A stretch of DNA of 64,000 nucleotides, taken from positions 852,701 to 916,700 of the forward strand of contig CAJNDS010000591.1 in assembly GCA_905221605.1 (NCBI GenBank), in the 5' to 3' direction. Shown in pieces: positions 46,274-54,132 of this stretch. The stretch is from Symbiodinium natans (Eukaryota > Sar > Dinophyceae > Suessiales > Symbiodiniaceae). The translations under genes were made by a program, and so were the position numbers. Position 1 is the stretch's first letter. Every line of letters begins with the position of its first letter. Below the pieces are notes generated by a model. That model was not told the DNA's origin, did no database searches, and saw only the letters and a program-made list of their open reading frames with translations.

Positions 46274-46556
46274 TAGGGGGGGATATACGTTTTCAACATT
46301 TCAATAAATTTTTGCTCATTTTTGACATCCTACCCTCAACCATTCCTAACAAAAAATCTCAATAAAAAATCAATAATTTTATGATAAAAAATATTAAAAA
46401 TTTCATCATAAAATTTTCCAAAATTTTCATAAAAATAATATTTCAAAATTTTCATCTTAAAAATCTTCCAAAAATATTTGTTGAAAAATTGCATTTTATA
46501 AATTATCTTTGTTAAAAATCTTTGTAAAGATTTTATCAAAAATTGTTGTTAAAAAT
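46274..46556. other. Left terminal AT-rich non-coding region of the virus
   Basis: No convincing gene. After a short GGGGGG start the sequence is nearly all A and T, with many diverged copies of short words such as aaaattttcat and aaaaatcttcc. This is where a terminal inverted repeat would lie. A 67-codon frame here is Phe/Lys/Ile-only and looks like an accident of composition. Confidence 0.5.
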
Positions 46557-46874
46557 CTAAACATATTTATCTCCCTCTTTTACAACCTTGTAATATTCCA
46601 TTGTTTCCGGTTTAGGCTGTAAAATTGCTCCTTCGTTTAATTTCTTGATATAGGCGTTTCTTTTGTTTGTATATGATGCTTCGGTATTTAAATTGCTTGT
46701 TCTGGATTTAGGTTTTTCACTGATAGCCTCAATTTTTTCTAACATCAAATCCATTTTATGATACACCTCTGAAATCATATCATAAACTTTTTCGTTAAAT
46801 CCTTGCTCTTCTTCCTCCTTCGGTTTTTCTACTATGGTTTCCTCTTTAACAGCCTTGGTTTTACTAACGGGCAT
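46557..46874 (-). CDS. Small acidic/basic coiled-coil protein
   Basis: A 105-aa protein with a charged N-terminal half (EEKPKEEEEQG at about 15-26) and a heptad-like middle (MISEVYHKMDLMLEKIEAI), followed by a basic C-terminal part. No family recognised. It is the gene closest to the viral terminus and reads toward it, downstream of the polymerase gene with a 43-bp gap. A TATAATATT-like stretch lies just upstream of the start. Terminal small genes of PLVs are poorly conserved, so no function is proposed. Confidence 0.65.
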   Translation of the reverse strand: MPVSKTKAVKEETIVEKPKEEEEQGFNEKVYDMISEVYHKMDLMLEKIEAISEKPKSRTSNLNTEASYTNKRNAYIKKLNEGAILQPKPETMEYYKVVKEGDKYV

Positions 46875-46917
46875 ATATACAATATAATATAAAAGTTTTT
46901 TTTAAAACTAAATCTTT

Positions 46918-49900
46918 TTAAAACTTTTCCTTGTCGCTCATACAGCAGTTGCATTTTTTGCAATATGCTATGCAGTTGCTTATCGTGTGGGTTTGGTCGT
47001 TAAATTTTCTTTGTGCCGTAAGGTTCGTTCTTATATTTCCGTTTATTGACTTTACATAAAAATCTACATTGCATAATTCGCACCTCCCGTTCAGTCTATC
47101 TAATAACCAATCTGCCGTGATATAGTTTTTATGATCAATTTTCCTTTTAGCTTTTCTGTCTTGTTCCTTATATCCCTCCACCTTTCTTTTCAAATAATTG
47201 TAAATGCAGTTTTTATTAAAATCATCGTCGTCATCATCGTATTTATAAAAACTCACATTATTTAAATCAGTTGCTCTTGTAATAGCTGTCCATATCCAAT
47301 TCTTATCTACTAAACAATGGTTGTAATCAAATATTGTTATACCTCCCTCGATGCTGGAACCTTGGACACTGTGGCAGGTATAACAATAATTGAAAATAAA
47401 ATGCTTCCTCAACATATCTAACGGTAATTTTTGTATTTTCTTATCGTGCTCGTCTTCCAACACTACCATATTTTCAATGATGTTTAAAATCTTGTATTTA
47501 AAATTTACTTGAAATTTATATTCTGTTGATTTTAAATACTCTCTGCATATCATCACCTCGCCTACTTCATACTCGCCCTTTCTATTTTGCTTTTTTCTTA
47601 TTTGGTTTGCTACTTCCTTGCAGGTGTCGTTCAAATAAGCTACATTATTTTCGTTTAGGTTCATATCGGAAGTGTATTTGAAATATTTTTCTACTAGCTC
47701 TCTGACCTTAATATTATTTTCAAAAATGTCAATATAAATATTTTCTAACTTTTGCCTGTCTTCCTCTTTTCTTAACCTCTTACAAACTTTCAAATAAATA
47801 TTATATTTAAAAATCTTATCAACACAGTTATCAGCATATTCTTCGTGCTCCTGTAAATTTGTTAATTCCGATACTGGTTTTAATTGCTTACCGTCTCCTG
47901 TTGCCACTACTATTTTATCTTGATTTTGTTCTACAAACTCCCTAATTCTATTTAACACCCGCAGTCCGTTAAAATAAATCTCGTCAAACACTATAACATC
48001 ATAACCGGAATAATCAAACTTTTCTAACTTCTCGTCTCCGACTGCTATGGAAAAAAACTTATTAACTGTTACCGCTTCCTGTCCGTATTTTTGGACTAGC
48101 TTATTTGTAGGACACACGAATAAAACATTCATTCCCATTCGCGCCATTTTTTCACATATATAGCTTTTTCCGGAACCGGCATATTTTGCCCTGATCATAA
48201 CGTGTTTAGCGCTAATAACCTTTTCTATGATATTTGTTGTATCATATTCGTCCTTAATTTTTATTGCTGTATTCTTGTAGACGGGGATTTTATCCAGTTC
48301 GTTGTTTTTCCTTTGATATGTTTCACTCGGCAGTTTTACTTCCTCTCCTTCTTTATTCGTTCTCCATTCTCCTATACCAGCTTTCATTTCTAATACTTCC
48401 TTTGCTTTTTCCACATCTTCGGATTTAATAACAAATGCATCTGTTTTTACACTGACTGCCTTTATAGAATTTTTCCTTAATTTATTATAATCTTGGCACA
48501 TTTTAAAATTATGATCTTGAAGCAACAGCTCTTTGATGTAAATAAAACCGTTGTTTAATGTTGCCTTGTCTGAAACATTAACCAAATAATATTCCATACC
48601 TTCTTCTTCTGTCGTCTGTATTTGCATATAAAAACCATCGTTTTCTATATCGCCTTCGTAAGTTGTTTCGTTTCTACATTCCATTTCTGTTATTTTATGA
48701 ATTTTACCCCCGTGCCTTAATTGAAAATCCGATGCTTCCCTGATGTTCTTAAATACAATGCTTTTTTGGTCAGTGCTACCCGTTTTTTCTAAAAGTCCGA
48801 TATTAACATTTACAATAAGTTTTTTAATCAGTTTATCCAGCTCTTCTTCGTCGCTAATATTTTTATTCCATAATTCTTTTACATAGTCGTTATAATTTAC
48901 CTCGTGGATAAAAGACGGCGTCTTATAATACAATATGTTCAGTTTATTGGTGTCAATTTGTTTCAAATATTTTCCGTAAATCAGGTTATACCTCTTGTTA
49001 AACATTAAAAAGGTGCTGGGTTTTACAATTCCACATTGGCTACAATCTTCAACGAAAAATAAAGTGTAGTCCGACATCGTGTTAAAATCCATCTCTTTAA
49101 GGTAGTTTTTCCAGACATCGAACTGATTAAAAACCGGCACCTGTGTAATCCCTACTAGTCTGCTTGTGTAAGCTTTGGTTATGTCAATCTCGGTTAGGTT
49201 TTTTGGTATGGAACCCTTATCTGTAAAAAGTCCTGCCGGTGGTATGGTTTTTGCTTCGTGGTAAATTTCCAAATCCACTTTGTTATAAAAGGACTTGTGC
49301 AATGGATTAAACAGACTCTTGTTAAAATGAAACATTGCATCGTTCATATTGTTGTATGTTTTTTCGTTATCAACTGCGATACATCCATCAGACGAGTCTT
49401 TAATCAGATTTTGGGTTTTTATTATAAAGGTGGTTTTTTTAAGTTTCATTTTTATTTGTGTTATGATGCCTGCTTGAAATCTGATCTGTGGCTCATATCT
49501 AGCATTCACTAGTTCAAAAAATATCTCTGTCAAATTGTTTAGCTCGGGCACTAAATGAATAGTTTTCGGCTCCTTATCTTTACTGACCATTTTTAAAATG
49601 TCGTGTGTGTCTCTGAACATTTTAAACTCGGGTGGCTCTTCTTTTTCGTTTAAATGGTAGTCCGTGGAGGCTTTCACCAGTGGTCTTTCTTCTTCTTCGT
49701 TTTGTTTATGTTCTATACTTTTTAGATCGTTATTTATGGTGTATATATGGCTGTTTTTTACTATGGCATAAAACGGCTTTATTCTTCGTTTGTTGTGCTC
49801 GGGCTCGTGTTTGTAAATCATTTTGTTGAAGCTGTTGTAAATTCTAGCTGGTATTTTGAATGCCTTAAAGACCTTATCCATCTCTTCAATGCTAGCTCCA

Positions 49901-50853
49901 TTGCTGTAAAAATCGCTTCTGCCTATAATTTCAATAATTTTTTCTCTGGTCAGTTGGTTTCTTTTGCCATAGTCCATTAAGGTATCTTGGTAAAAATCGG
50001 ATAGTGAATTTATCCAACATTGATTTTCTACGTGTGTGCTATTTTCAATTGCTTGTCTCAATGTTGTTAAGTTGCTGTTAAGGTCTGTGTAAATATAGCG
50101 GTGATACATCGATACGTGTTGTATTCCATCAGTTAGGCTTTCCTTCATTATGTCAAACTTCTCACCGCTTTTACTGATTTGTTCCACCTGTTGAATTTTG
50201 ATTGCATCAAAAATATCTGTGTATACTTGCTGAAACCCCTTTATAAATTCATTAAAGTCTTTATCTGTCCTTAATATATCAATTAATTGTTTATATACAT
50301 AGCTCACTAATTTTTTAACTCCATTGCCTAAATCATATAATACAGTGGTTTTTTCTATTTCGTTGTCATCATTTGTATCATATATTTTATAAATAATCTT
50401 CTTGATCCATTTAGTGTCAAATGTTTTTGCTTTTACAGTCGCCTGTCTTATGTCAAAGTTTTCAATATAAAAGCTTTTTCCATTTCTTGTAAATGCAGGT
50501 TTCATTTTTGCTTTTGCAGGGTCTTTAACCACATAAAGTTGAAAATTCACCAAATAAGTATTCATACTTTTCTTTTCGGCTATTCGTTCGTTCAGGGGTT
50601 TTGACTTTTTAAGGTCTTTGATTGTTTCGTTGTATTTGTCCCTCGCTTTTTCTGCTGTTCTTTTATTGGTGCTGGTAAGGTTTTTTATGAAGTTCTCGGC
50701 GGTTGCTACATTTGCAATTTTCCTATCCTTGTAAAGTGATACGATCTGATTTAGCCTGTTTTTTGTTGTTTGGGTGATTTTGTTCGCGCTATTGATTCGC
50801 TCCTGTTTCAGTTTGTTCAGTTTCCTGACATTGCTCTCTACAAACTTGTTCAT
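46918..50853 (-). CDS. Multidomain replication protein: OTU-like region, DNA polymerase B, SF1 helicase, HNH-like zinc domain
   Basis: A 1,311-aa intact ORF. Residues 1-260 are a charged region without recognised motifs. At 276-375 a Cys (C279 in NQCWINSL) and a His (H369 in KNSHIYTIN) fit an OTU-like cysteine protease; this is the least certain domain. Residues 540-815 resemble a protein-primed-type family B polymerase: motif A EIDITKAY (D557), a motif-B-like KKLIVNVNIG (about 677-686) and motif C SVKTDAFVI (D805). The first Asp of the usual DTD is Lys here. Residues 885-1205 form an SF1 (Pif1/RecD-like) helicase: Walker A YAGSGKS (K896), Walker B VFDE (D957, E958), ATGDGKQL, TCHSVQG and TAITRA. 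Residues 1240-1305 hold paired cysteines (C1258/C1261, C1294/C1298/C1301) like an HNH zinc fold. The expected role is viral DNA replication. Joining polymerase and helicase in one chain would couple synthesis to unwinding. Confidence 0.85.
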   Translation of the reverse strand: MNKFVESNVRKLNKLKQERINSANKITQTTKNRLNQIVSLYKDRKIANVATAENFIKNLTSTNKRTAEKARDKYNETIKDLKKSKPLNERIAEKKSMNTYLVNFQLYVVKDPAKAKMKPAFTRNGKSFYIENFDIRQATVKAKTFDTKWIKKIIYKIYDTNDDNEIEKTTVLYDLGNGVKKLVSYVYKQLIDILRTDKDFNEFIKGFQQVYTDIFDAIKIQQVEQISKSGEKFDIMKESLTDGIQHVSMYHRYIYTDLNSNLTTLRQAIENSTHVENQCWINSLSDFYQDTLMDYGKRNQLTREKIIEIIGRSDFYSNGASIEEMDKVFKAFKIPARIYNSFNKMIYKHEPEHNKRRIKPFYAIVKNSHIYTINNDLKSIEHKQNEEEERPLVKASTDYHLNEKEEPPEFKMFRDTHDILKMVSKDKEPKTIHLVPELNNLTEIFFELVNARYEPQIRFQAGIITQIKMKLKKTTFIIKTQNLIKDSSDGCIAVDNEKTYNNMNDAMFHFNKSLFNPLHKSFYNKVDLEIYHEAKTIPPAGLFTDKGSIPKNLTEIDITKAYTSRLVGITQVPVFNQFDVWKNYLKEMDFNTMSDYTLFFVEDCSQCGIVKPSTFLMFNKRYNLIYGKYLKQIDTNKLNILYYKTPSFIHEVNYNDYVKELWNKNISDEEELDKLIKKLIVNVNIGLLEKTGSTDQKSIVFKNIREASDFQLRHGGKIHKITEMECRNETTYEGDIENDGFYMQIQTTEEEGMEYYLVNVSDKATLNNGFIYIKELLLQDHNFKMCQDYNKLRKNSIKAVSVKTDAFVIKSEDVEKAKEVLEMKAGIGEWRTNKEGEEVKLPSETYQRKNNELDKIPVYKNTAIKIKDEYDTTNIIEKVISAKHVMIRAKYAGSGKSYICEKMARMGMNVLFVCPTNKLVQKYGQEAVTVNKFFSIAVGDEKLEKFDYSGYDVIVFDEIYFNGLRVLNRIREFVEQNQDKIVVATGDGKQLKPVSELTNLQEHEEYADNCVDKIFKYNIYLKVCKRLRKEEDRQKLENIYIDIFENNIKVRELVEKYFKYTSDMNLNENNVAYLNDTCKEVANQIRKKQNRKGEYEVGEVMICREYLKSTEYKFQVNFKYKILNIIENMVVLEDEHDKKIQKLPLDMLRKHFIFNYCYTCHSVQGSSIEGGITIFDYNHCLVDKNWIWTAITRATDLNNVSFYKYDDDDDDFNKNCIYNYLKRKVEGYKEQDRKAKRKIDHKNYITADWLLDRLNGRCELCNVDFYVKSINGNIRTNLTAQRKFNDQTHTISNCIAYCKKCNCCMSDKEKF

Positions 50854-50886
50854 ACTATAAACTATATATTAATATTTATATATTAT

Positions 50887-50915
50887 TTTTTCTTTAAACC
50901 ATTTTTAAAGAAAAA
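50887..50915. terminator. Intergenic hairpin, copy 1
   Basis: TTTTTCTTTAAA, a 5-nt loop CCATT, then the exact reverse complement: a 12-bp stem. It lies between the integrase 3' end and the polymerase start. An identical stem and loop recur at 52414-52442. It could act in transcript ends, spacing of tandem genes, or start control. The terminator label is a guess. Confidence 0.45.
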
Positions 50916-50944
50916 TTTTTATAATAAAAATTTCTATATATTTT

Positions 50945-51861
50945 TTAAAGTTTCAAAAGTTCAAATCTTAAATATGGTCGGCTGTTGCCCTTTACATAAA
51001 AATTACTTTGGTTGTTCCTTTCCTCTATTCTTTCTACTTCATATGTTTCCTTGCTCCATAAGCTGATCCTTTCCTTTTCTCCTGCTTTCCTTTTCCTGTA
51101 AATTTTAACTTTACTGCCCACTGATATCTCGGGATATTTCCGAGTTCTGGTTGCTTGTCTGGTCATATTTTGTTTTGCCTTCAATTCGTTCTTCTCCTTC
51201 ATTGCTTCCTTCGGTGTCATTTTTATAGCTGAATGTTCCTTTTGTTATTGTATGTTAGTAAAATTTCAAAAATATAATCTGTCCATTGGATATTATTTTT
51301 TCCTTTCTTTTCGTCGGCTTCAACTCTTTTATAAAGCATATCTTTAAATGTTCTGATGGCTCTCTCACTAAAATTAGCGTGTGCTCTGGTTCTGTGGTGC
51401 TGTATGCCTTCGTCGTTCAAATATTTTTGTATTGCTTCCTTCTGTAATGCCCCCTCGTCATCGGTATAAAGTATTTTTGGCTTTCCTCCCATTTTGTTAA
51501 AGCCCTCTATGATTCCCGATGCTATGCTTGCTTCGTTCTTGTTTTTAATCGGGACTACCACCATAAACCGACTAAACACATCAATCATTATCGCCCCGAT
51601 GTTGAATTTTTGATTTTGGAGGTCATTTATAAAAAACAAATCAAACTGAAACTCGTAAAAAGGTTCTGGTGCTATAAATGTGTTTCTTCCTCTTATCTGC
51701 TTCTTCTGTTCAAAATTTTCCCTAAAAAAATTATCAACGTCTGCCATTGTAATAGTTTTATCTTTCTCTCTTGCATCTTTCAATGTTTGTTTTTTGCTTC
51801 CGAAACCTGCCCTATCATAATAAACATCATTTATTATAGAATTCTTTTTATTATCGCTCAT
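50945..51861 (-). CDS. Retroviral-type (rve) integrase, frameshifted
   Basis: Two abutting ORFs form one Polinton-type integrase. The first (212 aa) begins with the YYDRAGFGS block typical of this family and carries the catalytic core: D74 (FQFDLF), D134 (YTDDEG) and E166 (NFSERAIR). The second (91 aa, from 51220) carries the C-terminal SH3/chromo-like part (SVGSKVKIYRKRK, LWSKETYEV, YLRFELLKL). The frame is lost at about 51235-51243, near an AAAAGG run. One base more in that run would join the parts, and the residues before the second Met then fit the family. It may be a real mutation, a sequencing error, or less likely recoding. The enzyme would insert the viral DNA into the host genome. 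It sits directly upstream of the polymerase gene. Confidence 0.85.
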
Positions 51862-51886
51862 AATAAAAAGGATTACAAATTTATTT

Positions 51887-52396
51887 TTATAAAAACAAAA
51901 TGTTGTAAAGTATATTGTTCATTTCTTGTCCTTTTTTGTTGCCAAAACTTTTTAGAAAAATATTGCAAAAGAACTTATATGACAAATGGTTTAAGTCAAA
52001 CTGGTCGTCGCCATATGTTCTTTTCTTTCTTTTTTGTATCATCTTTTGTATTTTATTCTCGGCTTCTATTCTGTATCTGTCCAATGGTTTATGTCCATAT
52101 GTTAAACAATGTCCGACATATCTGATATACCCCATTGATTCTTTATTTATATGTTTGTTTATGTTTTTGTCATTGATTTCTGCTTTTATATTTTGCATCC
52201 TCCTCTGAAAATGAAGAATACCCCAATTTAAAGTGTTGATTGTTTCACGAAACATTTTGAAATTCAATTTTTCGTCGCATTTCTGGCAACGATTAAAAGA
52301 ACTGACTAAATCAAAAAGGTCTTTTCGTAAAACTTGGTCGCATAAAAGTTTTATGGTGTTTTTTTGGTCGGTGCACCCCTGACATCTACATAACAT
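51887..52396 (-). CDS. Cys-rich hypothetical protein
   Basis: A 169-aa protein. The N-terminus is MLCRCQGC and a second pair, CQKCDEKL, follows near residue 40, so a zinc-binding fold is likely. The rest is basic and helical (RRMQNIKAEIN, KIQKMIQKRKKR). No family recognised. It lies 25 bp upstream of the integrase in the same direction, with hairpin copy 2 and a TATAATATA stretch just before its start. A regulatory or nucleic-acid-binding role is possible but is inference only. Confidence 0.65.
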   Translation of the reverse strand: MLCRCQGCTDQKNTIKLLCDQVLRKDLFDLVSSFNRCQKCDEKLNFKMFRETINTLNWGILHFQRRMQNIKAEINDKNINKHINKESMGYIRYVGHCLTYGHKPLDRYRIEAENKIQKMIQKRKKRTYGDDQFDLNHLSYKFFCNIFLKSFGNKKGQEMNNILYNILFL

Positions 52397-52413
52397 ATAT
52401 TATAATATAAAAG

Positions 52414-52442
52414 TTTTTCTTTAAACCATTTTTAAAGAAAAA
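52414..52442. terminator. Intergenic hairpin, copy 2
   Basis: Same 12-bp stem and CCATT loop as 50887-50915, followed by the same tail (atttttataataaaa). A weaker version (ttctttaaaacaattttaagaa) stands at about 53163-53187. Each copy is 18-35 nt upstream of a leftward gene. Confidence 0.45.
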
Positions 52443-52488
52443 TTTTTATAATAAAATTTATATATATTTTTTAATTTTTTACTCCAAT

Positions 52489-52674
52489 CCACCTTGCAGG
52501 TGGAAGCCAATCCACCTTACAGGTGGAACCCAAACCACCTTGCAGGTGGAACCCAAACCACCTTATAGGTGGATTAGGGGGCTCCTTCGTTTTTTAATGC
52601 TTCCACCTTACAGGGGTTTTCCAATCCACCTATAAGGTGGAAGGGTTATTTTTTTTTCACCTTTGCAGGGTGGA
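52489..52674. repeat. Cluster of CCACCT..AGGTGG palindromes
   Basis: Four 15-bp near-palindromes (CCACCTTGCAGGTGG and variants TAC, TGC, TAT in the centre) start at 52489, 52512, 52535 and 52558, an exact 23-bp period. Three more variants follow at 52603, 52626 and 52658. The copy at 52626 (CCACCTATAAGGTGG) is the exact reverse complement of the one at 52558. The arms are GC-rich in a very AT-rich setting, and changes are confined mostly to the loop. They lie in a non-coding gap between two leftward genes. Confidence 0.85.
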
Positions 52675-52687
52675 AACCTTACAATAT

Positions 52688-53137
52688 TTAATTATTTTGA
52701 TTTTCATCGCCTTGTTCTTTACCTTCGGTTTTTTCCTGTTTTTCCTTCTTGTCCTTCTTTTCCTTCTTTTCCTTCTTTTCCTTCTTTTCTTTCTTTTCTT
52801 TCTTTTCCTCTTTTTCCTCTTTTTCCTTCTTTTCCTTTTTTAAAGGCTTCAACATTACAACATCATCTAGTGAATGTTTATTGTAAGCGCTAGTTTTAAC
52901 AGCTGTTTTAGTTTCGGTAAGCTCTAAATTATTCATTATGTCAATGTTCTTATCGTTTAAGATTTTGTCCAAAGCCTTTCTCTTGTTATACTGTCTCGCG
53001 CTTTCTCTTTTTCCTTCGCTGAAACCTTCCTCTGTTCTTCTTTTATGGTAATACAGTTTTTGATATAATGCGAGCTGTTGTTTAATGTCTTCCAGTGTCA
53101 ATTTGTTTAACATTTGTTCCAATGTTGTATGTTCCAT
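52688..53137 (-). CDS. Lys/Glu-rich hypothetical protein
   Basis: A 149-aa protein. Residues 1-60 are helical (TLEQMLNKLTLEDIKQQL) and 60-105 contain NKHSLDDVVMLKPL. The last 40 residues are an almost pure KKEKKE repeat encoded by a tandem 9-12 bp TTCCTTCTT-type microsatellite, so the tail length probably varies between strains. No family recognised. The palindrome cluster begins just after its stop. Confidence 0.6.
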   Translation of the reverse strand: MEHTTLEQMLNKLTLEDIKQQLALYQKLYYHKRRTEEGFSEGKRESARQYNKRKALDKILNDKNIDIMNNLELTETKTAVKTSAYNKHSLDDVVMLKPLKKEKKEKEEKEEKKEKKEKKEKKEKKEKKDKKEKQEKTEGKEQGDENQNN

Positions 53138-53425
53138 ATATACTATAATATATATAATAATATTTCTTTAAAACAATTTTAAGAAATTTTTTCTATATAT
53201 TTTTTTTATAAATATTTTTTTTAATTTCATATTTACAACAAATTGTAAATATGAATTTTATGAATTCTTATCAAACTAATTAGCCACTATCTTATGTAGT
53301 GAATGGTCGCAATAGCAAAGGGCGCAATCGGGGCTTTTCCTGTTTCAATACCTAGGGACTTCAAAAGATGCGAGGCGCCTGTGATGCGTCGCATCCAATA
53401 TATATTAGATTTTATTTTTTAAATG
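53138..53425. other. Non-coding gap with a GC-richer structured stretch
   Basis: Most of the gap is AT-rich. Positions about 53300-53397 are GC-richer and can fold: GATGCGA (53367-53373) pairs with TCGCATC (53389-53395) around AGGCGCCT, and the overlapping GATGCGTCGCATC is itself a near-palindrome. It could be a small RNA, a recombination site or an origin element; no evidence decides. Confidence 0.35.
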
Positions 53426-53936
53426 TTAATCCATAGTTGTTAAATCTTTTGTTTCTTTTATTGTTTCTGGTTTCTTCTTATTGCATTTTATAATATAATA
53501 AACATCTTTATCTAACTTTTTTACATCTTCTTTAAGTTCTTTAATATCCTCCTCTGTTTTGTAAATTTTCATTTCCAATTTTTGTTTCAATTCCTTAATA
53601 TCATCAGCGTTTTTTTTCTATACGTTCGTCGCATTCTTCGGGTGTTGGTGTCCTGCCTTGACCCCATCCATTATCACAAATGGCTACACTTCCGGATTGA
53701 TCTGGTGTAAAAATATTATTATCGGGTGTTGTTCCTCTACCAACTTTATAACTACTTCTATTTTCAATTATATAAATGGTTTTACTATCTTTGTCGCTTG
53801 TTGTTTTCGTTTCTTTATGATATAAATTTTTTCTACATCTACACGGCAAACAGTTTAAACTGGTAGGTGTTAATATAAATCCTCCGTTGTTTGTTTGTTT
53901 TTCTTCATCTTCCTTATTGCTCATATTTTTAAACAT
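53426..53936 (-). CDS. Hypothetical protein with a frameshift in an A8 run
   Basis: The first ORF (110 aa, 53604-53936) has a CLPCRCRKN cysteine cluster and a GWGQGRTPTPEECDERIEKK end. At the A8 run (minus strand, 53610-53617) it closes, but removing one A continues for about 60 more codons of clean coiled coil (DDIKELKQKLEMKIYKTEED) to a TAA at 53426-53428. A homopolymer sequencing error or transcriptional slippage are both possible. No family recognised. A trimeric spike- or stalk-type coiled coil would fit the tail, but this is inference. Confidence 0.6.
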
Positions 53937-53945
53937 TAGACTTTT

Positions 53946-54095
53946 TTAATTTTTCTTAAATTTTAAATACTGTAAAACTCCCTTGCAAATTTCCAAAATA
54001 GAATAACAACATCGTCTATACCGTGGCTCGGTTATTATTATTTGTTCGACGTCTTCTATTTCATTTATCGCCTCTATGTATTTGTCGTAATTCAT
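53946..54095 (-). CDS. 49-aa hypothetical protein
   Basis: ATG at 54095, TAA at 53946-53948. The N-terminal half is acidic and helical (YIEAINEIEDVEQIII), followed by PRYRRCCYSILEICKG. It fits tightly between the packaging ATPase (divergent, 37-bp gap) and the start of the next leftward gene 9 bp away, and is preceded by a TATAAT-like stretch. Small, but position and composition support a real gene. Confidence 0.5.
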   Translation of the reverse strand: MNYDKYIEAINEIEDVEQIIITEPRYRRCCYSILEICKGVLQYLKFKKN

Positions 54096-54132
54096 TATAT
54101 AATTAAAATATAAAATCTTCTATGTATTTATA

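Noticed and set aside
46336-46539. 67-codon minus-strand frame at the viral terminus
   Set aside because: Only Phe, Lys, Ile, Tyr and Asn in quantity, as in any AT-only DNA; probably terminal repeat sequence.
51235-51243. Programmed -1 frameshifting in the integrase
   Set aside because: No canonical in-frame X_XXY_YYZ heptamer is present at the junction, so mutation or sequencing error is more likely.
51610-52125. Plus-strand 171-codon frame across the integrase start
   Set aside because: It is antisense to two better genes and is Phe/Cys/Ile-rich from AT composition.
52489-52572. CRISPR array
   Set aside because: The 23-bp period leaves only eight bases between 15-bp palindromes, there are no unique spacers, no Cas genes, and the setting is a eukaryotic virus.
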